Of a stretch of DNA of 64,000 bases, positions 58,101-64,000 are shown piece after piece. The first letter of the stretch is position 1. Every line of letters begins with the position of its first letter. A program made the translations under genes and the position numbers. The notes beneath the pieces were generated by a model. The model worked only from the letters and a program-made list of their open reading frames with translations. It was not told the DNA's origin and searched no databases. Location: assembly GCA_028023455.1 (NCBI GenBank), contig JAQFVV010012509.1, forward strand, positions 1,054,001 through 1,118,000, read 5' to 3'. Source of the DNA: Epiperipatus broadwayi. Its lineage: Eukaryota; Onychophora; Udeonychophora; Euonychophora; Peripatidae.

Positions 58101-58499
58101 CTATAAAAAATGAGAACAGCAGACAAGTCAATTTCAGAATCTCAGCTTAGTCTGGTCTCTATGAAAATCTGCAGACCTAGGTGAAATTTGCAAATCAAAT
58201 AGCCTTCATATTATTTCTGTAAGCCTTAGGCCCATTTGTATTAATATTTGTATGTTACTAATGTAGTAATTGTACAACTAATTACCCAAGCTTCAGTCGT
58301 ATATGTGCAGATGTTTGTGAATAACCATTTCTATGTCTTGTAAGCAGTTGACAGAATCTGAGCATAGTAAACTATAAGATTATACCATTATGTTCTGCTA
58401 ATATGTAGCAGGAAATACTGATTACAGTCTCAAAAAAAAAGTATGTAACTATTCTCAAAAGTATAACTGAAAAGGAACAGTTTAAACCTCCATACTATG

Positions 58500-60700
58500 A
58501 AATAAATATATATATCGCTGAAACATCCTAAAAGAGAATAGAAATGTCAGGTCATGTAAGCATTATTAATTCAATACTGAAAATGCCAGTAGTTGGCAGA
58601 TTTACAAAATACATGTGAAAAAAAAAATACTTACAAATGAAATGCTGAAAGATAAATTCAAAAAGTAGCTTTTTTTATTCCTTGCAAGTGCAAAAGTAAT
58701 CAAGTTGGCAAATAAACTGTGCAACTTCCGCAAAATAGAAGATTTCACATTTGCCAAGCTGGCATTAAAATTTGTTAAATATTTTAGCCCAGCGTCACCT
58801 AACTAAGCTATATTTTAAGCTATCATCAGCAAAATAGAAATGAAATTATAATTAACTGTGATTTAGTTCTCTACTAACAGGCAAAAGAATATGCATTATT
58901 AGATAATTTCTATGGGGAATGTTAGAGGATAATTTCTGTGAACAATTCCTTGCAGTGAAAAGTTTGATTTATATTAATGTGATTCAAAAGAGAAGTATGC
59001 ATAAAAAAGTTATTCATCAATCAGTCAAGTTTTTCAAGATTCAAAAGGAAAGAGAGACCCAATGATTCAAAAAATTCCAAATGACTTGCAGACCAGTAAT
59101 AAAATCTCCTGTGCATATAAAAAAAATGGATCAAATAGAGAAAATTTGCAATAAAAGATTGACAATTAAAACTTTAATGGTCAATACATTAAAGAGTTTT
59201 CAGTTCAAACATTATACTAACTAATATCCACCTTAATAACTAAAAATGTAAATGAATTAATGTAAAAAATTCTAGTCATCAAAGTTACAGTTGGCCTGGG
59301 GGGGGGGGGGAGCATGTATGTATGTATATAAACTGCAAAGAACATGTTAAACCCATAATAGAGAATGGCTCAAACCCTAGGAGTAAAAATTATCTTTACA
59401 AGGTTAACATTACAAATCAATAGAAAAACAAATTTTCAAAATTGTTTAGTAAAGTAATAGTTTTATAATTGTGGAAGAAATTAAATCAATGGTAGGTAAA
59501 CCAAAATACATATCATATGGGCTAAAAGATAAAGAAAAAATTATGGAAAGTGGCCAGTGACAAAATATTGATTCCTGTGAGAATTCAAAATAGGTAACCC
59601 TGACCATGGTAATGATGAAATCAAAAGAGAAGTTGCACATCTGTAGAGATTACCACATGATATCAATAAAATTTTAAAGAAAGATACAAACCATGTTTCA
59701 AAGTAAGAAAAGTTTTGGCTCAGTTATTGACAAATATTTCATAAAATTAGATCTCAGATTAACTTTTCACCAAATAACATTGAATGAGCAATAAGCCACC
59801 TGAAGTCCAAATAACAGAAAAGACTTGTTTACATTTAATAAATTGTCTTTCAGAATTGCAACTGTACTAATTATTTTTAGGCAACAATATATAACACTTT
59901 TAAAAATACTAAGAGGCACTATTCCATATTTTGATGACATTTAAATTAAGTAAATTCAAAAGAGGAATTTCATTGACATATAGCTTCAATATTAAATTCA
60001 GAAAAATATATATGGAAGACTTGGGAAATTAAATTTCTAAGTCATATTATAAAAATGGCCTATCACCTAATAAAGTCAGGGCAGTAAAAGAAGCCATAAT
60101 CCCAAAGGCAATAAAAGAAGTACAGTTATTATTAGTGCTTTAAATTTCTTATAAAGTTTATTTCTTAAGTCAGTATAGTAAGACCTCTCTATGACCTGCT
60201 GAGGAAGAACCAGAACTGGGAATGAGGTAGAGCTCAAAATGAGTTTTTTCTAAGTACCAAGTTCACATCTAACTAAGATCTTGTACAATTGGCAAAAATA
60301 AGATATTCATATTGATTCTGGACACATGTAAGTTTTGGATAGAGGCAGTATTAACCTGGCTGAAGGATAAACAAAAAAATCCAATATGTCTCCAAAGTTT
60401 CATCGAAGACAATCAAAATAATAACCAACAGAACAAAAAGGTTTGGCAGTAATTTTCAGTGAGAATTTTTTTTTTACAAATACTTGAATAGCAAAGATTT
60501 TAAATTAATAATGGATCACAAACTCTTTTTGAGCACACTGAGGAAAAACAAACCTTCACCACATTAACACAAGCAGATAAGTTATCACAGATGCTTGAAA
60601 AAATAGTCCTAGGAAGATTTTATTGATATAAATTATATAGATACAATGGGATTCGGAGTATTTAACAACTGATGGTTATATAGAGTGGATGAAAGCAGAC
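58500..60700 (+). mobile_element. Ty3/gypsy pol relic (RT and RNase H)
   Basis: Heavily broken plus-strand frames follow gypsy pol order. About 59580-59700: FKIG / EVAHL...LPHDINKI (finger region and 'YPLP-ID-I' block). About 59710-59850: KVLAQLL..KLDLR.TFHQI-like (motif A region). About 60025-60050: FLSHIIK ('YLGHII'). About 60060-60130: the 'P-K..A.KEA..PK' region. About 60178-60245: RPLYDLLRKNQNWE. About 60355-60450: LAEG ... QKGLAVIF. About 60510-60580: MDHKLF and ALTQADKL-like. About 60615-60660: the 'YYDINYI' region. The match is by order and spacing of degraded blocks rather than any intact motif. Catalytic residues are largely lost. It is 5' of no clear LTR. Confidence 0.62.
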
Positions 60701-60899
60701 GATGGAAATAGCCAACTTATAAAAGGAATATGATCACATTGGTCAAATCAATGCTTAAAACAACTAATGCAAGCATGTGAGCAGCTATAAATTATGAATG
60801 AATGCATTCTAAATGGTGATAGTTCAATTACGTATTATAATACTAACATGATTATATGAACATGATTATATGAACATGATCATATGATCAAGCACACTT

Positions 60900-62200
60900 T
60901 CTGCAGAGTAAATTCCTGGCCTTCAATATACTTGGGATTTGGCTGATCCTCACAAATACAGTACATTTCTTCATGTCAATAACTTCATAGTCAAGTCACA
61001 CACACATTCAATGTATTTTTCAAGAGTATAATTAAGCACATATAACTTTAAACTAGTCAAAAAGGAAGAATGCATCCAATTCAGAACTTTTGTTAAGTTA
61101 GTGTTGTGCTTGTTCGTCAAATATTTTGTTTAAATATACATGTGTTCTAGCAGAAAGAAGAGAAACACCCAAACTCGTGAGGAATGGGGAATTGGGTTAC
61201 CATGGTAGTATTAAACTAGGAATGGAAACGGGTTTTAAAAAGAAAAAAACAAAACAAAGAAAACAGGATTTTAATTTTAAATTTATTATTACTATTTTTT
61301 TTTGTTTGATAAGAAATATAAATGCTAGGTACTATAGTTAGCAATAATTGAAACAATTTTTATATGCAATCTGGTATATATGGTTAAAAGATATTAATCT
61401 TTTTATTATTATTATTCATTTTCGCTTTTAAAAAAAATGCATAAAGATATGAAAAAAGTATACACGAGTTATAAAGTGTGTGTGGGATATAATATTTTAA
61501 TTTTATATTTTAACCGGTATACATTTAAAAAAATTGAGTGTGGTAAAATGTGTTGTTGAGATATTTCAAATTTATTATCATAAAGTATATTTGATAAAGG
61601 GGAATGAACTAGTGATAATAAATAAAAATTTTACGATTCTATGAAGATAAAATAAATATATATTATAAAATGTAATGTTATTTATGAGAGTAAAAAAGGA
61701 GTGAACGTTAATGTAAAAAATAAATAAATAATCATGATCTCATTTGTTATATATATATTGTAACGTTTATTTATATACGTTGCAAAAAAAATTGGCATTT
61801 GGTAAAAGCTAAAAAATAAAAGTAAATTTAGATTTTTTTTTAACTAATTTTTTTTTTTTAAAAAATAACGTACAATGAAAGTTAAATTATTCTTCCGTAT
61901 TTTTTTTTATGTAATTAGAAATAAAAGTTAGAATTGGAGAGAACAAAAGACACAAATTACCAATCTAGATAAAAGAAAGTAAAAATATTTCAACTAATTA
62001 AAGATGGCAGAATTATGCTGAAAAAAGTAAAGACTTTGTAACATAAATTTTATAAAGAATATATAAGATTATCAACGTATATTTTGATAAACAAAAGATA
62101 TGAGCAGAAGTCTGAAAACTGGACCTAGTATAAAAATGAGGGATTCGGTTGGAGGAACGTCTTGTTCGTTGGTTTCCTAGTATAAAAATGCTGAAGTAAT
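60900..62200. other. AT-rich stretch, nothing recognised
   Basis: Non-coding by eye, with TA microsatellite and A/T homopolymers (61290-61300, 61750-61765 and 61830-61860). Confidence 0.45.
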
Positions 62201-63120
62201 TTGGCATGTCGGAGTGAACCGGAGCTTCTGCGGACATCATGCCTGAAGATGTACACCAGAAAAGCTTTCATGACCGACTAGGAGAATGGACCATAAGATC
62301 AACTAATAATCAAAGGCCGTGAACTCATTTTAACCCCGAAAAATTATGCATAGTTATCTACAACCATCGTCAATTCACTAAAACTTACCGGTAAGTTATG
62401 CCTCATTATTCTGATTGTGACAAATTTAAGCGTTCGCAAACAATTCTTAAAAATATACGTATAAAAGGATCGCGATAGTGACTTTAATTGATCAAGAGAC
62501 TCTTATTTAATCAAGAACTTTTTAATTGTTTAACTGTTATTTATTTTATTAATATTTCACATCTGAATTATATGTGTTCTCTCTAATTTACTTATTAGGA
62601 ATTTTCATTTTAACTTAAACAGATTTTTAATCTTAACTTAAACAGATTTTTGGTCTGTTATAATAAAAAAAATATTTCTAATATCAATTTTCATTTGTGC
62701 GTTATTAATAATAGTTATTAATTATTATTGAATTTATTAATATTATTTTAGTGATGTTTAAATATATAATTTACCTTTGCCAATGTGTTTAATAAATTCC
62801 AGGAATAATAATATTTTAAAAAAATAATTCTCGTTACGGTATGATACAATACCGATTAGTTTAAAAGTATTTTCTTTTTTTATTTGCGAGACGTGCTGGC
62901 GACAGATTTCAGCGGTCTCTTTAGAATAAAAGGACCCGGCGCCCATATTGAATAAATTAAAAGCTGATTTCGTCAATAGCATAATTCTCAAAAATTAATA
63001 GACCGAGTTTGATCAGGAAATATAGTTATGTTTTTTAGAAATAGAAATACAACTTTCTTCTTTTCGACATAACTTGATCAACTAGCGCGCAGTTTATATT
63101 AGCGTGTAGAGGCCTAGCCA
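62200..63120. other. CpG-richer, single-copy-looking region; possible 5' exon or promoter
   Basis: Compared with its surroundings this region has more CpG dinucleotides and few homopolymers (for example around 62370-62480, 62885-62945 and 63085-63115). On the minus strand an ATG at 62982 opens MLLTKSAFNLFNMGAGSFYS and continues KETAEICRQHVSQIKKEN before the sequence becomes AT-rich. I do not recognise the protein. At 62381-62396 the palindromic ACTTACCGGTAAGT gives a donor-like site on both strands. It could be the first exon/promoter region of a gene (NLE1 itself or an unrelated one), but this is inference only. Confidence 0.3.
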
Positions 63121-64000
63121 AACGGAAAATGTTATATATATATATAAGTATCAAATTGATGATGATAAAGATAGACTATTTGTTTTGTAACATGATCTCA
63201 AATGTGGATAGAAAAATATTTAATGAGAAGATTGAATTATATTGTTGGTCCAAAGAGAGTATAATAAATAGATGCTGAAGATACAGTAGGAAAAGATGAA
63301 TTGAAATTCTAAGATAGGATATAAAAATATCATCCTAAACAACTGATTGAATAGTTGAATAGGATTAACCTTTGCAATACCTATATAGTTTATTAGAAAG
63401 AGATGAAAGGATTTTCTGCAAAGACATAAATGTAGTATATATTGTAAGTGCTTGCTGAATAAGCCAGAGTAAAATTGGCGTAAGATCATTAGGAAAATGA
63501 TTACTTGCCAAAATATGATACCTTATAAATAAAGCAAACCTCAATCTCTCTATTATGACATAGTATTTTTGATAAAATCAGTTTCTTATCTATGAAGTTT
63601 TTTGGTAAATAAAAATAAAGTAGGCATCGAAAGTTGACTAAAAATATTTTAAGAATTTTATGTTTTTCTTCCTAAGTTTTTACAGATTAGTTTAAAAGTA
63701 GTAAGACCATATACAGAACAAATACTTTATACTTGAATAAAATCTGAATAATGATACATGAGATCAAAAATAAACAGAAAATATAAGTGAGAGATGGAAA
63801 ATGAATGTATAAAATGAATTACATTATATGAAAAAGAATTCTTTTCATTTTTCATTTTGAATACATAAATAAAGATTGTTTTTTTTTTTTTGTAACATTA
63901 CCACAGCAGCAATAATTCTTGTTGATAAGATTATGGTGCAATATTTTTATACAAATTTTGAATAGGAAATATAATTTAAATATTATAATATTTGGAAATA
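63121..64000. other. AT-rich stretch at window end, nothing recognised
   Basis: No coding relic or repeat family seen elsewhere in the window is visible. Short TA repeats (63131-63150) and a T run (63879-63890) are present. Confidence 0.45.

Noticed and set aside
62220-62325. Plus-strand frame starting ATGCCTGAAGATGTACACCA
   Set aside because: Only about 30 codons, with no recognised motif and no convincing donor in frame; retained only as part of the CpG-richer region.
1-64000. CRISPR arrays, operons, prophage or other prokaryotic systems
   Set aside because: Spaced direct-repeat arrays are absent, genes are split by introns, and all mobile elements are of eukaryotic type.

Overview
This window reads as a piece of a large, very AT-rich invertebrate (metazoan) genome. 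It has spliceosomal introns of 3-10 kb with clean GTAAGT-type donors, almost no long open reading frames, dense remains of retrotransposons and DNA transposons, many homopolymer runs and (CA/TA)n microsatellites. I cannot fix the species. The AT-richness, TE spectrum (RTE-type LINEs, a Penelope-like element, Ty3/gypsy relics, several tRNA-derived SINE families) and slowly evolving host gene would fit a cephalopod or other lophotrochozoan, a hydrozoan such as Hydra, or a chelicerate. Nothing here is prokaryotic: no operons, CRISPR arrays or phage.

The one confidently recognised host gene is the ribosome-biogenesis WD40 protein Notchless (NLE1). It is on the minus strand and split into six exons: 39139-39175, 33726-33881, 23736-23871, 20598-20644, 16203-16399 and 9456-9615. 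Together they give 733 nt (about 244 codons) with reading phase preserved across every junction. They cover the middle and C-terminal WD repeats. The N-terminal NLE domain with the first WD repeats (expected above 39.2 kb) and the final exon (expected below 9.4 kb) were not found and probably lie outside the window.

Layout by region. 0-9 kb: a LINE endonuclease relic, a foldback element at 2.3-2.7 kb, a degenerate AT-rich array at 5.4-6.8 kb and a small foldback at 6.8-6.95 kb. 9-24 kb: four NLE exons separated by introns carrying a decayed RTE copy (10.8-12.8 kb), a Tigger-like non-autonomous element (14.5-15.9 kb), a LINE tail on the plus strand (16.5 kb) and foldbacks/SINEs. 24-39 kb: the best RTE LINE (24.7-27.3 kb), a Ty3/gypsy relic (31.0-33.2 kb), two NLE exons, a cluster of inverted repeats (35.7-37.3 kb) and a hAT-type element with an exact 8-bp target duplication (37.9-38.3 kb). 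39-48 kb: an RTE copy, the 3' part of a Penelope-like element with GIY-YIG endonuclease, two tRNA-type SINEs, and an internally deleted Ty3/gypsy element with both LTRs and a 5-bp target duplication (45.1-47.5 kb). 48-64 kb: foldbacks, a LINE zinc-finger tail, a nested LTR element (53.8-58.1 kb) with SINEs in its LTRs and a perfect 78-bp palindrome inside, a gypsy pol relic (59.5-60.7 kb), and a CpG-richer single-copy-looking stretch near 62.8-63.1 kb.

The most striking overall property is the number of long inverted repeats (at least eleven). Five lie within confirmed NLE introns, two more sit between NLE exons as part of a repeat cluster, and the rest lie upstream or downstream in sequence likely to be intronic too. 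If transcribed, they would fold into long double-stranded RNA. At least one repeat family, with GCAAAACTCTCC termini, is present in several arrangements and I do not recognise it. I saw no self-contained novel gene system. The novelty is in the repeat families and their foldback arrangement.
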